Assembly: GCA_021030915.1 (NCBI GenBank)
Contig: JAGEMR010000043.1
Span: 1 to 64,000 of the forward strand
Direction: 5' to 3'
Length of the DNA stretch: 64,000 nt
Source of the DNA: Astrothelium macrocarpum
Taxonomy: Eukaryota; Ascomycota; Dothideomycetes; Trypetheliales; Trypetheliaceae
Below are positions 46,649 through 59,040 of this stretch, in pieces. The notes under the pieces are model-generated. The model did not search any database, was not told the DNA's origin, and saw only the letters and a program-made list of their open reading frames with translations. Made by a program: the position numbers and the translations under genes. Numbering within the stretch: the first letter of the stretch is position 1; every line of letters begins with the position of its first letter.

Positions 46649-47738
46649 ATGGCCGAAGAGACCGCTCATGGAGATCACCAGCAGCTTAGCATGGTCGTGA
46701 TGATGGGGGTCACTGGAGCTGGCAAGAGCTACTTCATCAACCAGCTTGCAGGCAAGACTGTAGTTCAAGAAGGCGCCGACCTGAATCCTTGTGAGTTGTC
46801 ACTAATTATTGCTGAATCTTCTAACTAAGTATCCGGTCGTAGGTACGCAGAAATGTGCTCTCGTACCTGTGGAGATTGGGCACAGCAAGGTTCTGATCGT
46901 GGATACCCCTGGTTTTGACGACACAAGGCGCTCGGATCCCGAAATATTGGATGAAATCGCGCGCATCCTGGCTTGTCAGTATGAGCTAGGAGTGCAACTG
47001 AAAGGAATCGTCTACGTTCACAGAATATCTGATATACGCTACGGCCATTCGGCGGTAAAGACCTTCGAGATTTGCAAGAAGGTATGCGGGGACGAAGCGA
47101 TGAAGAACGTGCTGCTCGCAACTTCCCGTTGGCAAGATGTTGATGAGGTAGTCGGTGCGCAACGCGAAAAGCAGCTTCGTGAGGAATTCTGGCCTTATAT
47201 GCTTAATCGTGGCTCGAATGCCAGCCGATTCCATGGCACAAGAGACTCGGCTATAAGTCTTATTAGTCAGTTATTGAGCAAGGAGACTGTAACGCTGGAA
47301 CTCCAGAAAGAGCTGGTTGACCAAAACAAAACGCTTGATCAAACGGTCGCAGGTGCCTTTGTTCACAACGGTCTTGAGCAGCTTAAGCGTGAATACGAGA
47401 AAGAGTTGGCATCCCTTGAGCGCCTCAAGGAGGATTTGATTGAGAACGATCGAGCAATGCGACGGCAGTATCAGCGAGATCTGGAAAGGGAATCGGCACG
47501 TCTGAGGGCTGCCCAGGATCAACAGATGAGTTTGTACAGGCCCGTAGGAAACGAGGTCCGAGAGGAGATCAAGAAAAAGAAGAAGTCGAAACTGAGTTAC
47601 GTGGTTCCATATCTACCAATGACGATTAGCATTCTTTGTCATTTCGTGGGTATTCCGCCGGGCGTGACTTCGATGCTGACTTCCTGGCTCTCTGATTTAG
47701 GACTGGATCCCTCATTCTTCAGCGACCTATTCCCATAG
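46649..47738 (+). CDS. AIG1/GIMAP-like P-loop GTPase with coiled coil and C-terminal hydrophobic segment
   Basis: Predicted 345-aa GTPase from exons 46649-46790 and 46843-47738 (52-bp intron GTGAGT...CGTAG with a CTAAC branch). G1 is GVTGAGKS (20-27) and G3 DTPG (68-71). The usual G4 N/TKxD is replaced by ATSRWQDVD, as is common in fungal relatives of this group. After the G domain (to about 190) comes a charged coiled coil (about 215-290, KREYEKELASLERLKEDLIE) and a hydrophobic C-terminus (YVVPYLPMTISILCHFVGIP) that could insert in a membrane. Animal and plant relatives (GIMAP, AIG1) are induced in immunity; the fungal role is unknown. The neighbour upstream is the divergent Hsp70-like gene. 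Confidence 0.85.
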
Positions 47739-48372
47739 TCAGGAAGCAGAAAAAACATTCTTGCAATGATCGCGATAGTCTTTAGGAAAATGCACCATGG
47801 TTATTGGTAGGATACTGCTTGCAAACCGAGGTAAATCCCAGCAATTTAACCATTCATGAACCGTGACAGAATCACCTCCCACAGAAATTTCCCTCCCTAT
47901 TATTTCACGTTAGATTATCTTGATTCAGAACACCGCTATGCATTTAAGCTCGAGTCGAGGCATTTTCACGATCCAGTAGATTGAACAAGCTGCAGCTAAA
48001 ATAGCACACTTTCACATTTTCAGACCATTGATCCGAAAGGCTGAAAAATGATGTTGTGACCACCAACAAAACGCCTTCTATGCGTGAACAGAGCCTCAAC
48101 CTGAGTATGTACCAGCTCCAGGCTGATAAGGTAGAGGTCCAAGCGGTATACCTGCAGCTCAGCCTCGCAACGAGAGTCTCGACGGGCCGCTTGTCAGACG
48201 ATTCGGTTCTAGTTTGCAGAAGATGTGACAGCCCGCAGATTGGTCTCTTGCCGCTTTACCAACCAAACCGTGACGGGAATTAGTAAAGTTTCTTACCCTG
48301 CAACCAAATCAACATCTCTTTGACTTTCAGCAAATACCCAGAAACATATTTCGGCCTAATAATCCAGACGAA
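47739..48372. other. Intergenic region between GTPase and coiled-coil genes
   Basis: About 630 bases between two genes in the same direction. A 75-codon frame at 48056 is unsupported. No motif recognised. Confidence 0.35.
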
Positions 48373-50114
48373 ATGTCGTCACCACTTGGCTTGCCACAAT
48401 CTTTGAGGACTGGGAAGAAGGAAAAACCAGAAAATCTCCGCTCCACTGCATCCGGTTCCAAAGATGTCTCCGGATCTAGACTTTCAGAGACATTCCAGCC
48501 TAATGCACGCTATGAAGACAGAACAGAAGACCCCGTTGGTGCCACCAAAGTAGCCGGTGCTCCTATTCGACCCATTTCAGCAACATCCTCTGTTGAGCCT
48601 GCAGCTCAAAAGATGAAAAGTCTACGAGAGACCAAAGAAGAGCCCAAGCAAGGTTACCATGCCAAAGTAACAAAGCCTCGGCCAGATAATTATGGATGTG
48701 AATTGACTTGCTCTTCAACTTATTTACTGCTAGGTCAGCGTTGCTAAGAAGTGCTTGTAGATTCTCGTTGGGGTAGCTCTAGCAACAAGCCTTCCGAAGA
48801 AACCAGCAAAGACTCAGCGGGGAAAGCCCCTGTAAGTCATAATTCTATTACTGATGAAATTTATTTAGCTGATCAAGTCCAGAGCGCCCTATCAAACTTC
48901 TGGTCGAAAATAAATAGCGCAGAAAGCGGATTATACCAGGACAACGGCACGTCATATAGCCGTCGCAAAGAGGCTGAGCGAAACGGAAATTACCGCGGTG
49001 GACAGAAAGCTCAGCCGGAAAGCTGGAAAGAGAGATGTCTAGCTCTGGAAGATCAGTTACGCATCCACGAAGACGCGATCAAAGTCTTGCAAAGCGAGCT
49101 TGGAAAGAAGGAGGATGAACTCGAGCAAGGAAAATGCACTGTAAGCCAGATGCAAGTGGAACTAGACAACAAAGACTTTTCACTGGGGATGCAAGCTTCG
49201 GATGCCGAGCTCCAAAGCGAATTCGAATCCATCTTTAGTAGAATCCGAACGTGGGCGGTTGATTTTGACGAGAAAGGAGTAGCAAAACTTGATGAGGAGT
49301 TGGAACCAGACATTCAACGAGTGATCCCGAATCAACCAATGGATACAATTCCGAGCCTCTTTAGGGATAAGAAGAAGAGGAAACTTTTTATCCGAGGCTG
49401 GGCTGCCAATATAATGTGTAACCGATTGATCCGTACTCTTCCAGCACTTGGATATCATCCTGGATCCGAGAATGCCGATCATTGGTTGAACGAGAAGGCT
49501 TCAGTATCGTTTAGTGGTCTCGAAATGAAATTGTTCAACGCTGGTGAGAATAGGCCTGCATTTATCTCGCCGGCTCTGACTAACTGCGGTGTCTAGACAG
49601 AAAGGCAATTCCTGATAGAGCTTTTAATGACTGGCGCGCGTTGACAGCTGATCTTCTAGCTCGAAGTTGTCCGAATAGTGAAGATGCTGTTAGAGCCACA
49701 ATCAAGGATGCCGTTGAGGAAGTCATGGCTCTTGTAGGACCATGGACCTCTCCTGATCGTCGACAAGAGGTTTGCGTGTCACTCGACAGTATATTCGATG
49801 ATGCTATTCATTTTTCGAGAACATTGCGCACACAGAGAGCGTGCTGGTATGTTCGTTGGCCACTGAGCCAACAAATGCCCGGATCCCAGGGTGACTTTGC
49901 CCACTACAATCGCTTAAAGTTTGAACCAACGGAAATGAGGGATGAAAGAGGTGAAGATGAAGACGTTGACCCCAGTCGCCTTCGCAATCATCACGTGGAG
50001 ATTGTCGTTGCCCCCGCGCTCATCAAAAGCGGCACTTCGAAAGGTGAAAGGTTCGACAAAGAATTCTGGGCTGTGCCGGCAAAAGTCCTGATGTCTGAGC
50101 AATCCAGAAGATGA
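48373..50114 (+). CDS. Coiled-coil protein with conserved fungal C-terminal domain, unknown function
   Basis: Predicted 544-aa protein from exons 48373-48697, 48752-49543 and 49597-50114. The second intron (GTGAGA...GTCTAG with a GACTAAC branch) is convincing; the first uses an AAGAAG acceptor and is less certain. The N-terminal 110 residues are Ser/Lys-rich and disordered; a strong coiled coil spans about 200-265 (ALEDQLRIHEDAIKVLQSEL onward). The C-terminal domain (about 265-544) includes KLFIRGWAANIMCNRLIR, RTQRACWYVRWPL, and HVEIVVAPALIKSGTSKGER. A second, broken copy of this C-terminal domain lies at 58500-59040. I know such domains only as recurring parts of uncharacterised fungal proteins. 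Confidence 0.75.
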
Positions 50115-50584
50115 AGAAACCAAAATCTTGGGTGGCTTGCATGTCGAACGATGCCGAGGAATCCGTCCAAGCCCCGGGCCAGCCGAACCATACCCCACCT
50201 CAATCGAACCTCTTGTTGAGCACGGTCCAGGAATTTTAGTTGGAAATTATTCTAGGGTACACTTCAGTGTCAGTTATCCCTGTCGTGTATCTAAAAGGAA
50301 AGACTTTGGTGGCTTTTTTAATTCTGCAATCATGCTCTGACCCTCAAAGACCTGCTCCAAAATTTTATGAAATGTTAATTTCAATATTTCTTTTTCAGCA
50401 CCGACCTGTCGGTGCCGCCACCACATTTAGCCGCCCAGATAGGCTTAGTCTACGTGGATTGAAAAGGGGGCCTAGGCCAAAATCTTGCGCATATCAAAAT
50501 TGCATTTAGTGCCCGCAAGATTACAGACTCTGCCAGCACATAGCTGATTTACCTCAGATCATCCTGTTCTGTGCTTACTTTGCC
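50115..50584. other. Intergenic region
   Basis: No gene recognised. The 5' two thirds of the DUF6536 gene whose remnant follows would be expected here but cannot be found, so the remnant is a fragment. Confidence 0.4.
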
Positions 50585-51333
50585 TACAACAGGATCTTCA
50601 CAACCATGCTGGCAGCCTACGAACGGAGTCAAATGGCTTGAAAGCAAAATGGTCTGCGCGTTTCGCACACCGCTCAGGGCTCTCAGCGTAGCACGTACTT
50701 TCTGCAACCTCCTTATCGCTATGCAGTACCGCTTCTTGTCGTCTCTGGAGCCATGCACTGGCTAGTTTCGCAGAGTTTATTCTTAGTCGCTGTTACGCGG
50801 TACGATGCAAAGGGCCTTCTTTTGATCAACAGCTACGGAGACTCGCTGACGACAGTTTGCGCTGTATGTTTGCGTCTACTCGTTACACGTGTGGTAGGTC
50901 GCCCAGCGGCGTATTGTACAATATACTAATCGACCCGGGCATGATCGTAGCTGCGCTTATCGTTGATTGACGCTTTCGTTTTCAGCCGGGAATGCCATTA
51001 GGCGGTACATGCTCTGCAGTGATTGCCGCAGCATGCCACATAGATCAGACAGAATGCGCAGATGGACCTCCCGAGCTGTCTAAACTGAAGTGGAGAGTGG
51101 TTTATGATGAACGAGTCCCCGTCACTGCTCCTATCCCTTTGCCCCTGACCGCTTCTATCGCACGTTCTCCGAGATCTTGGGATTCCTCATCCATACCTCC
51201 CATGTCTTTATCTTCACCAGATGAGTTGGAACGTATAGGCGAACATGATCCAGACAATCCGCCTATAACAGGTCATTGCGATTTTTCGAGACGAGATCCT
51301 GGACATCCTATTGAAGGTATGATATACAGGTGA
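50585..51333 (+). pseudogene. C-terminal remnant of a DUF6536 multi-pass membrane protein
   Basis: The frame from 50585 reads YNRIFTTMLAAYERSQMA, a stop (TGA at 50639-50641), then KQNGLRVSHTAQGSQRSTYF, LQPPYRYAVPLLVVSGAMHW and LVSQSLFLVAVTRYD. A second piece after a frame change, beginning at about 50987, reads PGMPLGGTCSAVIAAACH and ends GHCDFSRRDPGHPIEGMIYR. These are the conserved C-terminal landmarks I associate with fungal DUF6536 proteins. The TGA sits where a Trp (TGG) is plausible, a change of the RIP type. An intron between the two pieces (donor GTAGGT, acceptor TTTCAG) is possible. With the N-terminus missing it is most likely a decayed copy. Confidence 0.7.
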
Positions 51334-51616
51334 TTAGCCGAAAGGAGTCTGGGCTATCTGGTCGATTTACGACAATTTCAAGCTGCATGTGAAAGACAAG
51401 TTCCGATTTCCCGCATATACTTCTTTGTTAGGAAATAAGTATGTGGTCAATTCTCGAGACTTTAGGTATAGTTGCTATTGCATTCCCGAAATTTTAAAAG
51501 AAAGAAAGACACATTTTAGGAAAAGAAGAAAGTAAGGCCCAATATACAGCCCAGGGAGCATCGACTTGTTAAACTGAGGATGGGCTTAAAGTCTATAAGG
51601 TGATTCGAGGTCCTAG

Positions 51617-54600
51617 TCAAGCTTGCTCAAGCTCAACTGGTATTACCTTCCACGGATCGGCAACAAAATCCAGCACTGTGTCTCTCAACTGCCAAGGATC
51701 TACGTACAACTTCATAAGGATGTTGCTGCTCAGCAAATTGTACACTCTTGCAATCACGTACACACTTTCTCTTGCTGATTCTACATTGTTGTCCAGCCTC
51801 TGGTCTTTCATCAGCTGATACTGATTCTTGCTCATGAAAAAGGGTGTACTGCACAGTCCCGTTGTTGTTTTCACTTCAATCAGGTATTGAATCTCGCCAC
51901 GGTGTGAGAGCGCTGGGAAATAACGCCCGCAAGAGCGTCGTAGCCAATTTTCGAATTGTCCACTACTGTCCTTGTACATAAAGTCCGCGATCTCCGGGGC
52001 TGACCAGTTTGTCAACGTGGCATGCTCAGGATGTACATTCACGTATCCGCGGATTCGACTCTGCCAGTTATCAAAATTAAAGCCAGGGAATCCCAAAGCC
52101 CGTAGACGTTCAAACACAAATAATTCGCCTGCCGCACCGATTTTGGCGCTTTCTTCGAAGGACGCCAGATTACCGAAGCTGCCAAACAGATTCTGCCGCA
52201 GGGTTGAAAACGGGCCAAGATCGTCAAGAGCTTCGCCAATTTCATGTAGGGAGAGCTCAGTGCTAGCTGCCGACTGGGGAACTCGACGAGCTTGTCTTAC
52301 TACGGATTGCAAAAGGCGCTGGTAGGCGCGGTCTTCAAGGACGCCTTGTAGTGTGCTGCTCATACTGACGCGTGGTTGTAAATCCGGGATTACCCGACTG
52401 GTCGAGATCGGCAGGTCTTGTCGAGAAGATGTCTCGGATCGGGCGGTGACGATGATATCGGCTTCATTATCCTCCAGTTCGTCTCCTGACGTGCGCAAAG
52501 CTGTTGAGGGCGGCGGTTTCTGAAACCAGTCGTAGCCAGGAATGTCCTCGTCCTTCATGATATCGTCGAGCTCCATCTCTTCATCATTGAGAATACGATA
52601 CACTGGTTTTTCAGCCCTGTCCGTTTCAATACCAAGGATGCGTGCAAGCTGTGAAGGCAACTCGGTGCGATAGCATGAGTACAGGCCGCCTGCGTCACCA
52701 GGTACAATGACTGTCAATGATTGGTCCCGTTGCTCAATCTTGACAAGAGCACGATCGCTCCTCACCTCGACGTCAATGTCTTGCTCCTTTACGACTAGAT
52801 CCGTCCAGATGTCATCACACACGAAGACTTCTGCATTGCAGAGAAGATGGTGAACCTCAACGCTTCGGTTGTAGTATCTAGAGCTGCGATAGAAGTTGGC
52901 ACAACACGATAGCGCGTAAGCTCGCTGTCTCAAGTGATTTGTAAGGTCGTTGTTCTTCATTGAGCCATTGGCCATGGTTCGCATCTCAACATTCTTCGAT
53001 AGATATCGGCTCTCAAGACCGAGGAGAGTAAAAAAAGCGTGCAGCGTTGTCAGCTCTTCAGAAGCGAAGGAGACTAAGTTGATTTTGTTAAAGAAAGCCT
53101 TGCTATATCGCTCATGATCTTGGACCAAGAAATCGTTGTGGACGGAGTAAAACGATAGCTTTCCAGGAGTTTGGATAGGAAGGAATGCTGTCTTTCTCAA
53201 ACTTTGAAGATTCTCTCTGCTTATTTTGTCATCTGGATTAGTTGAGAGAGCTTTCCCAACAGCGACAATCAAGCCTTTAATTTTCTCGTTATCTTTAAAA
53301 CGCAATTTTGAGGCTTCGATCAGCTCAGACGTAAGAAGGTTCGCACTTATCACTTCGACCCCAATTTTTTTGACGAAGAAATCTCGCAGCATGGGGTACG
53401 ACTCTTCAAGGGGAACACGTCCCGAGAGCTGGACTGTAGAGTTCCATATATAATCTCGCGGACTCCGCCAACGGCCATTTGCATAGATCAGCTCGCTAGA
53501 GTCAAAGTGGTTTCTACTCTTAATTAGCAGCATACTACGGCGATTGAGGAACATGCGCTTACCGAGTATACTGAATGGATTCTTGTGAGTTGATCATTGC
53601 TGACAGAATCTCGTAGTATTTATCTACGACGCCGACTTCATGTTCTGGCATGAAATTTAAGGTTGCCTTTTGAAATGTATTAAGATCATTGATGACATTT
53701 TGGAATGTAGCATCACTGATATTTAAGATACCGACGAACAGTCTCTTGAGGTCTAAGTTGTTGGGATATATGTTGTGAAGAACGTGTACTTGACGTAAAA
53801 CCGACGGCCCATCCCAGACACATTCCTTTGGAGTACATAAGTTCGGTCGCGAGTCGGGGACGAAAATATATGGTGAGGCCATGAACTTGCTCTGTCGCTA
53901 GGTTAGCACAGTCAATTCATTGGGAGTGTGAACAAACTCTCAAGTTTTCTTCGTCTTCGAGCTTAGAGACCTTTGCAATACCCTGATAAATACTTATGTA
54001 GGCCATCTTAAATTCTTCTCGTAGACCTTCAGCTGATCCTTGAGTGTTATCGATCTGGTCCAACGTCCGGCCCAAAACGTTCAAGGCCGCGAAGTAGAAG
54101 TTGAGGTCAATCTCGCATATGACATCAAATTCTCGGAGAAACTTCCATGATTCTTCCTCATTTTCTAAAGCGTCATCGGACAGCTTTATGAACGACATGG
54201 CAGATTGAACGCAGAGTTCTTTGCTCTTGCGAAGACAATCGGGAGTAGGAAGGAGTGTGTTCTTAAGTTGAACCAGCCCACCGTTCCGACACAGTACTAA
54301 CGTTTCCTTGAGTGAATCTTTGAGCTCTCTCGCCTCCCGAGCGTAAGATTCAATCCAGTGTATCTGGAGATTGCCGACGAATTGGCTTGGATTATCCCTA
54401 GAGACTAAACCAAGGACAGGGTTCAAAGTAGTAGCATCCGTTGTATTCCTCAGAGTCGGGTAATAGCGAATGCCGAGACGATTTAGGAAATGACTCCACG
54501 TTATTTTGCCTCTGATTGAGTGCTGTACGCTCGACTCCATGTATCTATCCTGAAGAAAGCCGAATCCGAGCTTAGAAAGCTCTTCGACAGGAGTATGCTC

Positions 54601-56810
54601 CAGGAGCTTATTAGCATGATACTGTTCTTGAGATTGGAAAAAGAGGCGTCTGGTCAAATTACAATAGTTTGCGCGATCGACTGCGTACACGATCGGATTG
54701 GTCCACGAGAAATCGGAAAATGACGACAAAGAGTCACAGTGCCAGAAGAGAATCTCTAGATGAGCGATGTAATCTATGAGAAGACCCTTAAGCTTTCCTT
54801 GCTTGTGGTATTGTAGAATCCGACGGACGACAATTTCGTCGTCACAAGAACCAATGCCGAGATTTGCATGAAAGCTTAGTGCTTCACTTTCTACACACGA
54901 CATAGGATGAAGCTTTCGGAAATCCAGGTTGTTCGGAATTTGGATTTGTACAAGGCCCTCATCAATGTGAGTGGGAAGATACACGGGCTCTTCATTCAAA
55001 GACTTTGGAGAAACCCAATTGCCATCGTTAAGAGGGATGATAGAGAGTTCCCTGACTCTCTTCCAGATAGCTGCGTCATGTCTCAAATGCTCGGCCAGTA
55101 CTGCAAAAGCAGAGTGCCAACTTTGATCTTCAAATTCTCGCCCAAAATGAGACTTGGGATTGTGGTCGATATCTTGTTCAATTCGGACTACCATTTCAGT
55201 GTTCGTGAGATGCTGGACACCGAGCTTGGTAAGAATTTCAATATCCGACTCTTCATACTTAGGAGCCAGGTACCTATCTTCATCAGTGTCTGAAAAGAGT
55301 GGTTCCTCCTCGTACGTAAATATCGGAGGAACCACTCGAATGTCGCGTAATTGTTTTCTTTTCCCTTTCCCTGAAATAGCTACGCTCGTATCTTGTAGAT
55401 GTTGTGCAATCAGAGCCGAGAGGTCTTCCCAAAATCCATCAATCGGGTTGCTGGGGAGGTACCGCATCCACGCAAAAGTCATTGGATCATCGAGGTTTTC
55501 AGAAACCTCGGAAACGGCGTCAACGAATGCTTCAGCTACTCCATCACGCAATGCTGCATTCCACTCGGTGTTTGGTATCTCCTCCCGATTAGCCGCAAGC
55601 ACAAAATTAGCTTGGATAAGGAACTATATGAGCTTTTAGCATAAGACGGAGAATATATGGGAATATCGTACAGGCAACTGAGGCAGGCGTCTGACCGGGA
55701 GAAACGTAAAAACCTGTTGGCCTCGTTCAGGTATGAAGGGATCTCCACTTTTAGGATCAACTTGGAACCCGATTACGATATCTGATGACTTGCTGGAGCG
55801 TAAGTCGTCTGATGGTAAATCTGAGATTGTTGTTTTGAACATTCTTATCTTCATTTCGTCTTGCCGGTGCTGATCTGACTTTCCAATGACCCGTGTGAAG
55901 AGTTGAATTTCTCTTTTATCGAAATCGCCTCGCTTCTCGAATGAAACTGTGTAGTTTCGATCTGAAACGCCCTCAAATGCAATGTCCAACCTTTGGATGC
56001 TACGGGTGGCAAAAATGGTAGTACTTGGAAGCCTCTCAAATTCGGCAACCAAATCGCGAAGGAGTTTGTTGGAATCTTCAGCGTACAACAATCTGAACCT
56101 TGTACCAATATTTTCAGGAATAGGTTCCGTGGCCGGCTCTGTCCAAACAGGCGTAACCATCCCTATTCCATCCTGGTTGCGCGTGTGTTCGAAACGGAAC
56201 GACCAAAAGCCTGACTGAATATGGACTTGTCGAGCTATCCCAAATATTGACTTAAATCCTAAGCCTTTCTCTCCAGTGGTATTTGGGTCATCAACTTTTG
56301 AGCTTTCACCTGTTGAGCATACGGCTTCGACATTTGCACGTGTGAAGCCGTCTTCGTTCGAGTCGATGATTAGCTCCGACGGACGGATTCGGAAAGAAAG
56401 CGTCGGTTGCAACGTTTTCGAGTACTTAGCGTCATCTGCGTTCTGTAATATTTCAGGAATGCCTTTTAAAGTCATCAGTTCTCACGCGTTCAACCCTAGT
56501 ATTGGTGTCTCAGTGCGACCCACATCTAAACTTCGATGAATAGAGATTGCTCGCGATACTACGAACTTTAGCATGAGAGGTTAGCGGCGAGACTTCACAC
56601 TTACGTTTTGGTATATCGAGCAAGGACATCCTGCTGTTTTTGTGCGTTCCGTCTGACCCTATCTCGCCACCAGGGCTCATTCTTCTCCAACTCAGCCTCA
56701 TCTGCTTCATCAAAGTGACCTCGTTGGGAACGGATGTCGTCAATGATTTGTCTTGCTGCTGCTATGCTTTGCGGTGCCTCATCCAAAGAGGTGGCTTTCA
56801 ACATTGCCAT
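51617..56810 (-). CDS. NO VEIN/sacsin-like giant protein: Bergerat ATPase N-terminus and DUF3883 C-terminus
   Basis: Predicted 1,639-aa protein; minus-strand exons 56605-56810, 56524-56558, 55672-56462, 53938-55623, 53563-53885 and 51617-53495, totalling exactly 1,640 codons. Introns are 46-67 bp. The N-terminal GHKL/HATPase fold has the N box EILQNADD (84-91), NEDGF (116-120) and GEKGLGFKS (144-152), as in sacsin, NOV and Hsp90. A long helical middle region (about 330-1450) contains VIQADF-like FLIQANFVLAANREEI. The C-terminus (about 1465-1639) matches DUF3883: GELFVFERLRALGF and YLIEVKTTTGL near 1556, the E-x-K of a PD-(D/E)XK nuclease-like core. The start at 56810 is the first ATG of a frame otherwise beginning with GTG. 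The fifth intron was chosen for its GCTAAT branch and frame restoration. Function in fungi is unknown. Confidence 0.88.
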
Positions 56811-58109
56811 ATCTTCCAACACAAAATCGATAGATCGTATAGATAACGGAGAAGAATCTGGGTCGCGTCATATCCTGGGAACTCGCCGGTTTAAATACTA
56901 TTACACGGGCGGACAGGTCAATTGCGGAGAGGGTGAAACACGGGTGTATGCACTGTGCCGCAGCAACAGCAAACACAGCCTTTTGTTGAGTAGTTGTTGC
57001 CAATCACCTCTGATTGTCCAGCTCCCGACACCATTGTGAAGCATATGTTACACCTTGGCAAGATCGGTTAGATAGGAAGTATGTTCATTTGGGAAATGTG
57101 CTGCTCATGATACTATGCGTGTTGTTCACAACGCACAGCCAGAGATCAAGCACCTACTTGGTACCCGGTCGAATCAATCCAAGATTAAATGGCTCAAACA
57201 TGCCATCCAGAAGTAGAGACTGGTGCGTTACCATGGGTTCGACACATGTGCTCTTCAATACATTCACGCGGGAATTATAGTTTCCTTGGTGCTGAATGAG
57301 GGGGCTTAGATTTAGGCCATGCTGATGTCTTTCCAGTCTTGCTGAGCTAAATTTCGTCCTAGCCTCATGCAGATAACGGAACCGTTCATTTGGCCGGGGG
57401 TATTGTACATAGTCTGTGTGTTCAGACATGCCCTTGTCGTGCCCACACACGAAATGCATCTATACGGAGTCCTTCGTACGGTCACGTGTAGTTCTCCTCA
57501 CACATAGTGTATCACGCAAAATCCCGCGCAACGGCTTGTGAAATTCAGACCAAGCTGTATCCGTCGCCCAATCCGACGGCGAATGTTAGCGCGTCGAGAA
57601 GTTGGTGGAAGAAGACGCGTAAGATAGACGTCGGATCGAAGTCCCCCCTTTTTTCTAGGCAGAAGGCTCAACAAAATCGTCACGATCAACCCCTGAGCTA
57701 GAAGAAAGTGGTCCTTTAGTATAAATTATGACTATAAGGTAGTCGTAGTTTTGTGAGTAATGTCATCAACTTCCGTAGGGTCAAGAGCTTTGATAAATGT
57801 TGCTCGTCGGCACAAGGCGGATCCAAAAGACGCTAGCGGTCCCTGATTCAGAGCACGCGAATCTCATCTCACCTCAACTTTTACCCATCCTCTCTTATCG
57901 ATGATATCCTGAATCCATCATCAGCTGTTCCATCGCCTACTTCGACGCAGAAGGGGACAAGACGATCATGTGTCTGTCAGACCTTTCTATGATGGCTGGT
58001 ACGACAATTCTACCAATTTTGCCAAACATAGGCTACGATACAAGAATTATTCAAGGCTTTATCTCTAACTCCGCTCCGGCTATCTCCTCTTATACATTCT
58101 CAACCGAAA
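56811..58109. other. Upstream region of the NOV-like gene; no other gene recognised
   Basis: About 1.3 kb with short unsupported frames. The promoter of the NOV-like gene should lie near 56811-57100. A 28-base A homopolymer starts at 58107. Confidence 0.4.
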
Positions 58110-58134
58110 AAAAAAAAAAAAAAAAAAAAAAAAA
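58107..58134 (+). repeat. 28-base poly(A) run
   Basis: An uninterrupted run of 28 A at the edge of the Hsp70-like relic. It could be a mononucleotide microsatellite, the tail of a retroposed fragment, or of uncertain length because of sequencing. Confidence 0.8.
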
Positions 58135-58457
58135 CTTGGCACTTCCGACACAGAGTCCCAGCGTGCAGTCTGCTTCTCAGTACGCGGCTGCGGTATCAGG
58201 ATCTCAATAGCTCTTGTTTTTAAGCAAATTGGCAGATTCAATGCCAATTCCACAGTGCAAAACTGTTTTATGCCTGGGTATGTATCAGTAAGAATGCTGA
58301 AATCCTTCAAGTTAGCCAGAGAACACCCAGTCGCTCTTCTTGATGGAGTTTTCTCATCTGCGCAACACCATAATTTCTTAGAGAATTCCTGTGGGCAAGA
58401 GTAAAAGATATCTCCCTTCCCTATCCCTTTCACATCATTGAGGAAATCTATGGGCAC
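58110..58457 (-). pseudogene. C-terminal relic of an Hsp70-like gene, paralogous to 43577-45788
   Basis: On the minus strand the translation EFSKKLWCCADEKTPSRR matches NFSQDLWYCADDEAPSRK of the intact Hsp70-like gene. After a gap at the same place as an intron in the intact gene, QFCTVELALNLPICLKTRAI parallels KLCHVEYGVDCSKLWK. The intron-equivalent stretch is still present with a CATAAAACAG acceptor. No ATPase domain remains nearby. It is a fragment of a duplicated copy, though expression of a short product cannot be excluded. Confidence 0.7.
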
Positions 58458-58499
58458 TCTTGACCCTCTTCCAATCGATCACCGTGGTCTCCACCTAGT

Positions 58500-59040
58500 A
58501 ATATTGTTAATCTAACAGTTCGTGCAGATATTTCAGACCTCCACAATAATCCATTCCATCCACCGCGTTGCGTAATATTCTTCGCTTGGGAGATACCCTC
58601 GATCTTCGCATTTATATGCGGTCGCCTTAAAAGGTCGATTAGGACATACCCCATAACGGGGTCAAGCAGAGCCTTCAATGATGAGCGTGATTCGGGCCGT
58701 TGACCTACTGAATCGAGCGATCCCGGATGCTCAGCCGGCACCTACAACTGTTGTGATTCCTACAGTACGAGAAGTCACGAACTTGATCATATCGTTCGCT
58801 CTTGTCAATCGTCGAGCAAGGCTTTGTGATACTTTGGAAAATCTCTTATATGACGCAGTTGACTTTCCAAGGGATCAGCGGATGCAAAGAGCTTGCTGGT
58901 CTATTGATCTCCCACGAATTAAGCCCGCCCCAGAGCCACCAGGTAAAGCTCGCTTTCACGCGACGAAGTTTGAGTCCACGGAACTGTGGGACGGGAGAGG
59001 GCGAGATCAGGATGAATGTTCTGGCACTTTTCATGAGTAA
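58500..59040 (+). pseudogene. Relic of the coiled-coil gene's C-terminal domain, paralogous to 48373-50114
   Basis: Frame pieces parallel the intact protein in order: SSRAFNDE (intact PDRAFNDW) near 58665, then in another frame LCDTLENLLYDAVDFPRDQR with MQRACWSIDLPR and FHATKFESTELWDGRGRDQD (intact VCVSLDSIFDDAIHFSRTLR, TQRACWYVRWPL, YNRLKFEPTEMRDERGEDED). At least one frame change and in-frame stops separate the pieces. The domain end (PALIKSG region) is missing. It is decayed. Confidence 0.72.
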
